DNA from: Bacillota bacterium
Lineage (GTDB): Bacteria > Bacillota > Clostridia > Oscillospirales > Ruminococcaceae
Length of the DNA stretch: 44,065 nucleotides
Assembly: GCA_023458875.1 (NCBI GenBank)
Contig: JAEWXO010000072.1
Coordinates: 1 to 44,065, forward strand
Direction of reading: 5' to 3'
Below are positions 33,881 through 42,175 of this stretch, one piece after another. A program made the position numbers and the translations under genes. Every line of letters starts with the position of its first letter. The stretch's first letter is position 1. The notes below the pieces were generated by a model that made no database searches, was not told the DNA's origin, and saw only the letters and a program-made list of their open reading frames with translations.

Positions 33881-35425
33881 TTATTTCCTGATATACTTAA
33901 ACTGGATTTTGCCAATGTCCTTCGGTAAATCTTCAGTCATAATAACTTTATCAGGAAGCTTGTAAGCAGACATTTTACCGTCAAAATATCGTGCAAGCTC
34001 TCCTCTGGTTACATTTTGTCCTTCAACAGACTGTATATATGCTACGATCTGCTGGCCAATAATCGGATGATCTTCAGCTGTTACTGCAACTGCCTGTATT
34101 TTAGGATATGATATAAGGAAAGATTCAACCTCTTCAGCATTAACCAGATTTGCTCCGCGCTTAATTATTCGTTTACTTCTTCCTACAAATCTTATTCTTC
34201 CGTCACTTAGCTTCTCAACAAGATCACCTGTTTTGAACCAACGCTTATTATCAAAATCAATTATCTTTGCAGCTGATTCATCAGAGTTTTTATAATAATT
34301 GAAAATTACAGCTGATGTATAGATACAAAGTTCTCCTGTCATGCCGGTATCAACTTCATTATCGTTTTCATCAAGTACCCTTACCTTTGTGAATGGCAAT
34401 TCCCTGAAGTCACTCGGGTCAGTATCATAATCATTTTCTGAATCCCATACTACCATTGTAGCGGTCTCAGATGAACCTATTACATTAATTACTCTTATAT
34501 TCAGCTTTTCTACAAATATTTTTGCTATTTCCTTTGGAAGTACCTCTCCTGCAAAATAGCATACCTTTACAGATGACATATCATAGCTGAAGAAGTCAGG
34601 AACAGAAAGAAGAATTTTTGCAAGTGTTGATGTCAGCTGAACAACCGTGACTTTTTTTTCAGCAACAGTTTTAAGGAATTCTATAGGCTCAAACTGAGGC
34701 TGATAAATTACATTTCCGCCTTTTACTACAACCTGCATTCCCATTCCGAATCCACCCTGATGATATAACGGCATGCCTATCATCATTGTATCTTTTGAAT
34801 TAAATTCAAGATAATCTGATATATCCTTTATCGCATCATAGAATCCATTATATGGAACTGAAAGAATTTTCGGGTTTCCGGTGCTTCCTGAAGTACATGC
34901 CAGTGACATTACATGCTTGTCATCAACATTATGTACATCAGAGAGTGCCATACTTTTGCCTGCACTGATAAATTTTTCAAATGTCATAAATCTGGAATTA
35001 TTGAAATCAGTGCAAAGTGAATCAATAACAATCACATGCCTTATATTTGAATACTTTTCAATTATATTCTTAACTGTATTGAGAATGTTATTATTTCTAT
35101 ACCTGCATGCAATAAAACAAATCTCCATATCTGTTAAATCAAGTAGCCTGCTTAACTCCATCTCTCCGCTTTGAGGATCAACAGGAACCGGCTGTGCACC
35201 AATACGTATAGCTGACCAGAAAATCTTATACCATTGCAGACTGTTAGGAATAATAAGTCCTACTTTTTTATTTTCTGAAATACCAAGTGCATTAAGCGAC
35301 ATAGATATTTTTTCTGTATATTCTTTGAATTCGCCATATGAAACGCTGATTCCATCAATAGTAATTAATGTAGATGACGGCTTTTCTTCTGCATATCTGT
35401 ATAATGCATCAATGAATTTGTTCAT
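33881..35425 (-). CDS. Acyl-activating (AMP-forming) ligase A
   Basis: An ANL enzyme of 514 aa: P-loop CTSGSTGNPKIL, NVIGSSETATM (A5), GELCIYTSAV, RWFKTGDLVE (A7), FVGRSKRIIKRGANLVNAEEV (A8) and the C-terminal PKDIGKIQFK with the catalytic Lys. Start is the ATG at 35425 with AAAGGA about 11 nt upstream; the frame's first codon (35449) is TTG. It follows the hydrolase by 4 nt and precedes ACP2. It probably loads an acyl starter onto ACP2 (inference from position). Confidence 0.88.
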   Translation of the reverse strand: MNKFIDALYRYAEEKPSSTLITIDGISVSYGEFKEYTEKISMSLNALGISENKKVGLIIPNSLQWYKIFWSAIRIGAQPVPVDPQSGEMELSRLLDLTDMEICFIACRYRNNNILNTVKNIIEKYSNIRHVIVIDSLCTDFNNSRFMTFEKFISAGKSMALSDVHNVDDKHVMSLACTSGSTGNPKILSVPYNGFYDAIKDISDYLEFNSKDTMMIGMPLYHQGGFGMGMQVVVKGGNVIYQPQFEPIEFLKTVAEKKVTVVQLTSTLAKILLSVPDFFSYDMSSVKVCYFAGEVLPKEIAKIFVEKLNIRVINVIGSSETATMVVWDSENDYDTDPSDFRELPFTKVRVLDENDNEVDTGMTGELCIYTSAVIFNYYKNSDESAAKIIDFDNKRWFKTGDLVEKLSDGRIRFVGRSKRIIKRGANLVNAEEVESFLISYPKIQAVAVTAEDHPIIGQQIVAYIQSVEGQNVTRGELARYFDGKMSAYKLPDKVIMTEDLPKDIGKIQFKYIRK

Positions 35426-35429
35426 ATTT

Positions 35430-36575
35430 TTAGTCGTCCTTTCTGTCAAGGTGTTCTGCTATCCAGTCAGAAACCGTATGCTTGAGCCAATGCAACTGCT
35501 CACCGACAGGCATCGTATGTGTAATTGCTTCACCTGTCGAAAATACAGGAGGTTGCTCGGCAACGATTTTTTCTTTTAAACCTGAAGCTTTGTCAAACAT
35601 ATGTTCACATGCTTCAGGTGCCATCCAGTTATCATACATTCCGTGAACCAGAAGGTAATCACAGCTGAAACTGCCTTCTTCCAGTACACTCATCTCTGAA
35701 TAATAATCTTCTTCTTTTTCTATTTCACCAGTCTGGAATAATGCCCATTTTCCGCTCTTCATCCATCTTGGAAGTTTATCCGGACTTATTTTGCCTATAA
35801 ATAACGGGAACAGATTTACGCAGCACTTTACGCGTGTATCCTTTACACTGAATCTATACGCATATCCCCCACCCATGCATAGACCATAAGAGCAGACCTT
35901 ATTTTCATCAAGTTTATTATTTGCGGCTACTGCATCCATTATTTTTTCAAATGCAAGCTCAATTTCATGTGCCTTTAATTTGATATCATAATCAAATAAT
36001 GCAGAGCCTGTTCCCGGCTGATCGCAGGCAACCACTGCAATCCCACGTTCAACAAGAGGAAGAGTCAATGTATTCAGTTCTTCCTTACAGCTTCCCATTC
36101 CTGCAAAAATTATTGCAACAGGATATGGTGCCTTAAATTTGTTTTTATCGGGATAATGTATGTATGCAGGCAGTACTTTTGCGTCACGGAACGGTATTTC
36201 TGTGTACTCAACTTCATTTTCAAAATATTCTGTCTGTTTTCTGTAGGTTTTTTCAAGCTGTTTATAAACAGCTCTTTTGCTTTCAATATCGTCTGAGCTT
36301 ATAAGATAACATGCATAGTCACATTTTGAAGCAAGTGCATACAGTTCTCTTGCCGTAACAGTGTTTTTCTTACTTTCCGCTTCTTTTGCGAGCTCAACAT
36401 AATATGATGATTTTTTATTCCATTCATCAAGCCATGTTTTCTCAAGTACTTTTCCATTGACAAGGGGGAGCTTTTCTACTTTTGTAAGAACATACTCCAG
36501 ATCAATCGGATTTACTCCATAAATAAGCAGTCTCACTATTACGGGATTAAGTAAAATTCTTACAGACCATTGCAT
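35430..36575 (-). CDS. Alpha/beta hydrolase with Cys nucleophile (FrsA/DLH-like)
   Basis: This 381-aa hydrolase has a helical N-terminal ~125 residues as in the FrsA/DUF1100 group, oxyanion segment IIFAGMGSCKEE, nucleophile elbow YGLCMGGGYAY (Cys233 in place of Ser), Asp315 (HGMYDNW) and His353 (AITHTMP). A Cys elbow GxCxGG is characteristic of dienelactone hydrolases, so it could act on a lactone, thioester or acyl transfer step. The residue numbers are counted from 36575. Confidence 0.82.
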   Translation of the reverse strand: MQWSVRILLNPVIVRLLIYGVNPIDLEYVLTKVEKLPLVNGKVLEKTWLDEWNKKSSYYVELAKEAESKKNTVTARELYALASKCDYACYLISSDDIESKRAVYKQLEKTYRKQTEYFENEVEYTEIPFRDAKVLPAYIHYPDKNKFKAPYPVAIIFAGMGSCKEELNTLTLPLVERGIAVVACDQPGTGSALFDYDIKLKAHEIELAFEKIMDAVAANNKLDENKVCSYGLCMGGGYAYRFSVKDTRVKCCVNLFPLFIGKISPDKLPRWMKSGKWALFQTGEIEKEEDYYSEMSVLEEGSFSCDYLLVHGMYDNWMAPEACEHMFDKASGLKEKIVAEQPPVFSTGEAITHTMPVGEQLHWLKHTVSDWIAEHLDRKDD

Positions 36576-36596
36576 TTTTTATTTCCCCTTTAATTA

Positions 36597-36938
36597 TTAT
36601 TTTTTAACATATTTCCATGCATTTTCTCTTGACTTTACATCCAGACCTATGTATACTCTTTCAGGGTCTATATTCAGAAAATCGACAAGTATCTCCAGAA
36701 CGCTGTTGCATAAATTATTTTTTGTTTCCGATGAAAAATCACCTACATACATGATTTCCACATATGCCGCATCTTCATCTGAATCGTTCATTATCATTTC
36801 TTTATGTGAATACATTGCCAGAATATTAGGATAAGGCTTATTTAATGATGTTGAAATACATTCAACAAGACGTTTTAATATCGCATCGGACTGTGTCTTA
36901 TCAAGACAAGAATTTGTTTTTAACTGTATTACAGGCAT
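36597..36938 (-). CDS. MIF-type tautomerase-superfamily protein
   Basis: The 113-aa protein begins MPVIQLKTN, with the catalytic Pro at position 2 (after Met removal) of the tautomerase superfamily. Its pattern matches macrophage migration inhibitory factor: LNKPYPNILAMY in the middle and LNIDPERVYIGLDV near the end. Family members interconvert keto and enol forms or act as decarboxylases or dehalogenases. In this cluster it could isomerise a beta-keto or enol intermediate (inference). It lies 15 nt downstream of the ketosynthase gene. Confidence 0.82.
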   Translation of the reverse strand: MPVIQLKTNSCLDKTQSDAILKRLVECISTSLNKPYPNILAMYSHKEMIMNDSDEDAAYVEIMYVGDFSSETKNNLCNSVLEILVDFLNIDPERVYIGLDVKSRENAWKYVKK

Positions 36939-36953
36939 TTTAATTATCTCCTA

Positions 36954-38180
36954 TCAATTTTTATTTTGAAATTTTTTAAAAATAAGTGAAGCATTATGTC
37001 CGCCAAATCCAAACGAGTTTGAAATGGCCGTTCTGACATCAGCTTTTCTTGACACGTTAGGCACATAATCAAGATCCAGCTCAGGGTCAGGTGTATTATA
37101 ATTTATCGTCGGTGTTATTATGCCCTCATATACCGTAAGGATTGTGGTAATTCCTTCAATTGCACCGCTAGCTGCAAGTGTATGCCCGAGCATTGATTTG
37201 GTCGATGAAACCGGAATATCCGATGCTCTCCGACCAAAAACCGATTTTATAGCCATTGTTTCATATTTGTCGTTAAGGTATGTTGATGTTCCGTGTGCGT
37301 TTATGTAATCAATATCGTCAACAGAACAATCCGCATTTTCAATTGCCTTTAACATGCATTCTGCCATGCCGACGCCGTCTGCCTGTGGTGCCGTAATATC
37401 ACACGCTTCTTCAGTCAGTGCATATCCTGCAAGCTCACAATAAATTTTTGCCCCACGCTTAAGCGCTGATTCTTCTGATTCAAGAATTATTGTTCCTGCA
37501 CCTTCACCAAGTACAAATCCGTCCCTGTCTTTTGTAAATGGCCTGCATGCAGATGATGGGTTTTCATTATTTACCGACATAGCCATTATCTGATTGAATC
37601 CCGAAATCTGATCATGATTTATTGTTGAGCCGAGTCCTCCTGTTATAACCATATCGCACATTCCGCTCTGTATCATCTGAGATGACAATGCGATTGCATA
37701 TGCAGCTGATGCACAGGCTGTTGAAACATTAAAGCCTGGTCCTTTTAAACCATGTTGTATTGAAATCCATGAGGCTGCAGCACTCGGCATTGATCTAACT
37801 ATCATGTGTGAATCAGAAACTTCTTTTTCTTCTTCTTTAAGTGAAGTATCGATTACGCCCATTATTACTCCTACTTTTGAGCAGTCATAATTCTGAAAAT
37901 CAATCTTTGAATCATCGATAGCTTCATTACTTGCAGCTATTGACATTCTGATTGAACGTGTCATCTGTTTTCTCTGGCGTTTTGATACTTTATCCGCAAT
38001 ATATTTCTCAAATCCATCATCTGCCATAGCGGCAATCTTTGTTTCAAGCTTTGAAGTATCTATAATGCTTATTTCCGATACTCCCGACTTACCGTTTTTA
38101 AGATTTCCCCAGTTCTCTGCAACATTACTCCCCAATGAAGAAACCATCCCCAGACCTGTTACAACAATTTTTTTTGACAT
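36954..38180 (-). CDS. FabF-like beta-ketoacyl-ACP synthase
   Basis: A 408-aa condensing enzyme with the complete triad Cys156 (VSTACASAA), His296 (NAHGTSTYLNDKYE) and His333 (MLGHTLAASGA), plus the C-terminal NSFGFGGHNASL. So it is a condensing and not a decarboxylase-only KS. It lacks an adjacent partner chain-length factor. The gene follows a 127-bp gap with a poly-A-loop hairpin. AGGAGG precedes the ATG. The window shows no other ketosynthase. Confidence 0.92.
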   Translation of the reverse strand: MSKKIVVTGLGMVSSLGSNVAENWGNLKNGKSGVSEISIIDTSKLETKIAAMADDGFEKYIADKVSKRQRKQMTRSIRMSIAASNEAIDDSKIDFQNYDCSKVGVIMGVIDTSLKEEEKEVSDSHMIVRSMPSAAASWISIQHGLKGPGFNVSTACASAAYAIALSSQMIQSGMCDMVITGGLGSTINHDQISGFNQIMAMSVNNENPSSACRPFTKDRDGFVLGEGAGTIILESEESALKRGAKIYCELAGYALTEEACDITAPQADGVGMAECMLKAIENADCSVDDIDYINAHGTSTYLNDKYETMAIKSVFGRRASDIPVSSTKSMLGHTLAASGAIEGITTILTVYEGIITPTINYNTPDPELDLDYVPNVSRKADVRTAISNSFGFGGHNASLIFKKFQNKN

Positions 38181-38215
38181 ATCACTAAAACCTCCTTAAG
38201 GCTGTTTTAATTTCT

Positions 38216-38242
38216 GAAATGATTTTTTTTTTTAATCATTTC
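38216..38242. promoter_or_regulatory. Hairpin with homopolymer loop before the ketosynthase gene
   Basis: A 9-bp stem (38216-38224 with 38234-38242) encloses nine identical bases (Ts on the plus strand, As in the transcript). It lies in the 127-bp gap between the dehydrogenase and ketosynthase genes. It is not followed by a T-run on the minus strand, so it may be an mRNA processing or stability element rather than a terminator. Confidence 0.4.
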
Positions 38243-38307
38243 TCCCTTTTTATTAAAAACGGTCTGAAATATCTCTTCCCATGATATTTACACCTGCACT
38301 ATAATAA

Positions 38308-39432
38308 CTATACAGTCAGAAAGTATTTATCAAACTCTTCTTTTTTGTATACCCTGTAAACATCACACCTGGTTTTACTATAATATAAATCAAGCATTTC
38401 TTTTATTTTATAATACCCGATATTTTTGTAAGCAGAATCGAATGTCTGAGTAAACCCTAACACTTCCTGAACTGCACACTTCAGTGTCTCAATATCAGTT
38501 TTAATTACCCCGTACAAATATATTATGTCATTCATAATCAGGGCAAACAGACTTTCTGTGAGCTGTACTCCGTCTGCACTGTCTTCCTTATTGTCTGATT
38601 GTTCAGCATATTTCAGAAATTCTCCGGGTTTTCCTGAACAACCGTCATTAATAAGACGTTTGAGCTCATCTCCGAATTTTTTTAAAATAAAACTGTATCT
38701 TGAGTCAGAAAAGTAATCGGAACTTACACTGACAATTCCTATCCCGATTGAATCAATCATTTCAAAAACAGAATAATTCATCATCTGACTGTTTAAGATT
38801 TGATTTATATATGAATACGACGTGTTATTCTCTGATTTCCATAAATAAGCATGTGAAGCGACTATAGAAATTGCTCTGTTAAGGTACATATTACAGCTTC
38901 CGTTAAAAACAATATATTTTTTATCGCTTTCATTTACAATCTTTTTAACAATATAGACTGAGTCATCTGATGTGAATTTTTCAGTATTTATTTCTATAAA
39001 CTGACTAAGCTTTACAGGATAGAAAAAATGCATCCCGATACATCTCTGTTTGTTTTTACATTTTTGAAATATATCAGACAGTGGAATAGAAGATGTATTT
39101 GTAGCAAGTATACATTTATCAGAAACAAATGATTCAACTTTTTCAAATACAGCAGCTTTAAGCCCTTCATCTTCTGAAACGGCTTCGACTACAATATCAC
39201 AGTTGTTAAGAAGATTGTAGTCTGATGAAATTCTGAAGCTGTTCATCAGATTATTGAATTCAGGTTCATCAATTAGTTTTCGTTTAAGGTTTTTCCTTAG
39301 CTGTTTTTCAACCTGGGCTCTGAATTCTTCTTCGTTTTCAATACAGATAACAGATAAATCATGTCCTCCTGAGAAGAAAAACCAGAATATCTCTCTGCCC
39401 ATTTTCCCGTTTCCTATTATACAAACATTCAA
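38308..39432 (-). CDS. 3-hydroxyacyl-CoA dehydrogenase family protein
   Basis: This 374-aa protein has the NAD-binding Rossmann motif IIGNGKMG near its start, the NTSSIPLSDI segment and HFFYPV with the catalytic His (GMHFFYPV, compare HFFNPV). The C-terminal ~180 residues match the HADH dimerisation domain loosely and are divergent. The likely reaction is NAD(P)-linked oxidation or reduction at C3; here I infer reduction of a 3-ketoacyl chain. The start is TTG 39432, which has GAGAGGTG 5 nt upstream and begins directly at MNVCII; the earlier frame start at 39450 is a less likely TTG. Confidence 0.82.
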   Translation of the reverse strand: MNVCIIGNGKMGREIFWFFFSGGHDLSVICIENEEEFRAQVEKQLRKNLKRKLIDEPEFNNLMNSFRISSDYNLLNNCDIVVEAVSEDEGLKAAVFEKVESFVSDKCILATNTSSIPLSDIFQKCKNKQRCIGMHFFYPVKLSQFIEINTEKFTSDDSVYIVKKIVNESDKKYIVFNGSCNMYLNRAISIVASHAYLWKSENNTSYSYINQILNSQMMNYSVFEMIDSIGIGIVSVSSDYFSDSRYSFILKKFGDELKRLINDGCSGKPGEFLKYAEQSDNKEDSADGVQLTESLFALIMNDIIYLYGVIKTDIETLKCAVQEVLGFTQTFDSAYKNIGYYKIKEMLDLYYSKTRCDVYRVYKKEEFDKYFLTV

Positions 39433-39436
39433 ACTA

Positions 39437-40129
39437 TCACCTCTCTTCAAGGAACTGTTTAAGATAAATGTTCTTTAATGATTTATCATATTCTCCGCGT
39501 AAATTAATATACTCCAGAAAAAGCAGTGCTGTGTTCAGACTTTCTTTTTTTTTTGTAATAATATCAGCAAGTCCTAGTCTGAAAGCATCATCAGCTGAAA
39601 ACAATTCACCTGAAAATACTATTTCAATTGCACCTGAAATCCCGCTTATCTGTGTACTGCGCAAACATCCGCCCAACGCAGGCAACAATCCGAATGTTGA
39701 TTCAGGCAAACCCATTTTCAGATTTTTTTCACATATTCTGAAATGGCTGTTAAGTGCTATTTCGCAACCTGAACCGATACAAAATCCGCCTATGGCACTG
39801 ATAACAGGATATTTCATAGAACAGAGCTTTAAAAATGTATTTTTATCACGAAGATGTCCCTGCGGAATGACATCACAGTCACCGTTTTCCCCGACTACAG
39901 ACTGTGAATTTATCATCTGCTGCAGCTGCTCAACATCTGCACCTGTACTGAAATGCCTTCCTCCTGAAATGATAAGTCCCGTCATGTTGTGTTTTTCACA
40001 TTCTGATACTGCCATACTGAAATCTTCAAAAAAATCCTGTGTCATTTTATTTGAATGAGAGGCATTAAGCGTCAATATACCAATATTATCACTGATATCA
40101 AGAAAAAGGTTTTCTGATTCAAATTTCAT
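39437..40129 (-). CDS. Enoyl-CoA hydratase/isomerase (crotonase) 1
   Basis: A 230-aa crotonase with oxyanion-hole motifs GGRHFSTGADVE and GGFCIGSGCEIAL, a Glu in LPESTFGLLPALGG and a second Glu in GAIEIVFSGELF. Both residues expected of a hydratase are thus present. It could dehydrate 3-hydroxyacyl thioesters or hydrate enoyl thioesters. It is located between the degenerate crotonase and the dehydrogenase, whose TTG start is 4 nt after its stop codon. Confidence 0.86.
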   Translation of the reverse strand: MKFESENLFLDISDNIGILTLNASHSNKMTQDFFEDFSMAVSECEKHNMTGLIISGGRHFSTGADVEQLQQMINSQSVVGENGDCDVIPQGHLRDKNTFLKLCSMKYPVISAIGGFCIGSGCEIALNSHFRICEKNLKMGLPESTFGLLPALGGCLRSTQISGISGAIEIVFSGELFSADDAFRLGLADIITKKKESLNTALLFLEYINLRGEYDKSLKNIYLKQFLEER

Positions 40130-40146
40130 AAATCAATATCCTTTAT

Positions 40147-40746
40147 TTATTGTTTTAAAATAAGCGAACAAAACTGTCTGGATTCTTCTTTCAGCATTTC
40201 TGACTCCTCAATTGATTCCTGTTTTACATGTGAAAAACATCTGATTAAAGCACAAAGCTGAGCTTCATCCTTGTTTCCCACAATTTTTTTAATGTATCTG
40301 TCTGCAAGCTCCATAAACGTTTTTTCTTCATCGTATAATACAAATACTATATTTTTATTGCTTTCACCTAAAAGAACTTTCATTCTTTTATTAAAATCAA
40401 ATATATATTTATCAGTATCATCCGGTTTTTTGTAAGTATATTCAACTGAACCCAGTCTTATATCAAACATAAGCATAATTTCCAGAGGTATATCTGAAAA
40501 ATCACTGCATATAAGAAATGTTATAATATCAAGTTCTTTAAGTTTTTCATAAAAATACAGTATGCCTTCACGATCAGCTATATTAAATGACTTTTCATCA
40601 CTTATAACAAATGCTGCTGCTGCACATCCTTTACTTGCAGCATCTTCTATTTCCTGCATAATCATCATGAAACCATGTCTGTCATTGCAGGCCTCATATA
40701 ACACCTTCTGCAGATCTGAATATATACAGTTATCACGAATATCCAT
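40147..40746 (-). CDS. Degenerate crotonase-like protein
   Basis: The 199-aa protein has no clear assignment. Its core shows crotonase-like rhythm: AAFVISDEKSFN replaces the first oxyanion motif, and PLEIMLMFDIRLGSVEYTYKKP matches the GGLELALACDxRIAS segment. The glycines of both oxyanion motifs and the catalytic Glu loop are missing. It is probably a non-catalytic paralogue or structural partner of the neighbouring crotonases. Its ATG overlaps the thioesterase stop (TGATG), so it is translationally coupled. The fold link is inferred. Confidence 0.6.
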   Translation of the reverse strand: MDIRDNCIYSDLQKVLYEACNDRHGFMMIMQEIEDAASKGCAAAAFVISDEKSFNIADREGILYFYEKLKELDIITFLICSDFSDIPLEIMLMFDIRLGSVEYTYKKPDDTDKYIFDFNKRMKVLLGESNKNIVFVLYDEEKTFMELADRYIKKIVGNKDEAQLCALIRCFSHVKQESIEESEMLKEESRQFCSLILKQ

Positions 40747-41141
40747 CAGCTGTTCCCTTCAATAAGTTCCTTTAGCTTTAAAGGAACTTCACAGATAATA
40801 CGATCCTTTGATACAAATACAAGCTTGCATTTTGCCTTTGCTGACAATACGCCTGTCAGGTCATTATATATTCTGTGAACGTTATATATGACACCGCCCT
40901 CGCATGTCCATTCTGTATTTATTCTGACCTTATCAAACATACGTATTTCCTTTATGTATCTTATCGATGTTTCAAGAATAACAGGAAACATTTCCCCCGA
41001 AACAGTGTTTTCCAACAGTCCGTTATCATGAAAAAAATTCCATCGCGCACATTCCAGATAACGGATGTATACTGAGTTGTTTACATGACCGAATGAGTCA
41101 ATATCCGTCCCCTGTGCTGTTAATGTATAAACACTATTCAT
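40746..41141 (-). CDS. Hot-dog acyl thioesterase (4HBT family)
   Basis: This 131-aa protein has the 4-hydroxybenzoyl-CoA thioesterase signature TDIDSFGHVNNSVYIRYLE followed by CARW. It would hydrolyse an acyl-CoA or acyl-ACP thioester; two thioesterases in one cluster suggest one for release and one for proofreading. Start overlaps the end of the upstream crotonase by 8 nt and its stop overlaps the next start, so all three genes are tightly coupled. Confidence 0.86.
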   Translation of the reverse strand: MNSVYTLTAQGTDIDSFGHVNNSVYIRYLECARWNFFHDNGLLENTVSGEMFPVILETSIRYIKEIRMFDKVRINTEWTCEGGVIYNVHRIYNDLTGVLSAKAKCKLVFVSKDRIICEVPLKLKELIEGNS

Positions 41142-41850
41142 CTTTGCTCACCATGGAAGATACGGCTTTTATAAAGCATTCGTCAGAATCAGCACTGCCT
41201 GATGCTGCCTTCACTATGCTGTTTATCTGTAAAATTGACCTGTCATCAGTCAGTGACTTTGCAAATTCCATAGCTGATTTCATACAGTCACTTTCTGAGA
41301 CAAAATCAATAATTCCTGCCTTTAAGGCTAATTCAGCCGGTAGCATTTCACCTGTCAGTGATAATCTGATTGCATTGTTTTTACCGATAAGCTTTGACAA
41401 ACGCTCTACACCGTTCATACCCGGAATAATTCCTCTTGAAGCTTCGGGCAAAGAAAAAAAAGCATTTGTTGTACTTATTCTGAACTGACAGCTTAATGCT
41501 ATTTCCAGACCTGCCCCAAAACATGCACCGCTTATTGCTGCTATTGTAATAATTGAAAGGCTTTCGATATAGTCCAGTAATTTTCTGCCTTTTTCAATTG
41601 CCGCTGCAAGAGCTTCTGTATTTTCACTTCCGGATACTATTTTATTAAAATCTGCTCCGTCAGAAAAATGTCTGCTGTTTCCTGTTATAATAATTGCCTT
41701 TAAATTATTTTCATTTATCCACCTGTCCAAAACAGAAAGTTCTGCAAATTCAGGCAGAATAATATGGTTTTTTCTGTCACTGCATATCTGAACTACCCCA
41801 ATATCGTCCAGAATATGCAGCTGTGAAATTCCCGAATGTATATCACTCAT
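41134..41850 (-). CDS. Enoyl-CoA hydratase/isomerase (crotonase) 2
   Basis: The 238-aa crotonase has oxyanion motifs NSRHFSDGADFNKI and SGACFGAGLEIAL and a Glu in LPEASRGIIPGMNG. At the position of the second catalytic Glu (AMEMVLTG in mitochondrial hydratase) it has NAIRLSLTGE, so one acid/base residue is missing. It may be an isomerase or decarboxylase-like type rather than a hydratase. It is located 2 nt after ACP1. Confidence 0.86.
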   Translation of the reverse strand: MSDIHSGISQLHILDDIGVVQICSDRKNHIILPEFAELSVLDRWINENNLKAIIITGNSRHFSDGADFNKIVSGSENTEALAAAIEKGRKLLDYIESLSIITIAAISGACFGAGLEIALSCQFRISTTNAFFSLPEASRGIIPGMNGVERLSKLIGKNNAIRLSLTGEMLPAELALKAGIIDFVSESDCMKSAMEFAKSLTDDRSILQINSIVKAASGSADSDECFIKAVSSMVSKDE

Positions 41851-41852
41851 AT

Positions 41853-42158
41853 TTATGCCTCGTTAATAATATCATCCTCGTACTGATATATCAAATAAAA
41901 TAAATTTACAATTTCCTCAAGCGTTTCAGCAGGTTTTTTCAAAAGAAATTTTCCGACTGTCTGAAGCTTTAAATTTAAATCATATTTTTTCTTAACTGTT
42001 TCGATGAGCTCTATTACCATTAAGGAATCTCCATCCAGCTCATCTATGATATTTGTCTGAGGATTTAATTCATTTATATCTTTTTCGCATTCATCAGCAA
42101 AAAATTCATAGATCATATTCTTCAATTCTGTCTTTATTTCCTCTGTAATTTCTTTCAT
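41853..42158 (-). CDS. Acyl carrier protein 1
   Basis: A 101-aa carrier protein with phosphopantetheine Ser45 in NIIDELDGDSLMVIEL and a C-terminal helix ending in NLFYL. GGAGGAAGTT lies close to the ATG. It follows the acyltransferase by 17 nt and is the likely acceptor of the extender unit. Confidence 0.88.
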   Translation of the reverse strand: MKEITEEIKTELKNMIYEFFADECEKDINELNPQTNIIDELDGDSLMVIELIETVKKKYDLNLKLQTVGKFLLKKPAETLEEIVNLFYLIYQYEDDIINEA

Positions 42159-42175
42159 AACAACTTCCTCCGATT

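Noticed and set aside
39468..40058. 196-residue plus-strand ORF
   Set aside because: It is antisense to the crotonase gene at 39437-40129, which has strong family motifs; the plus frame is a shadow.
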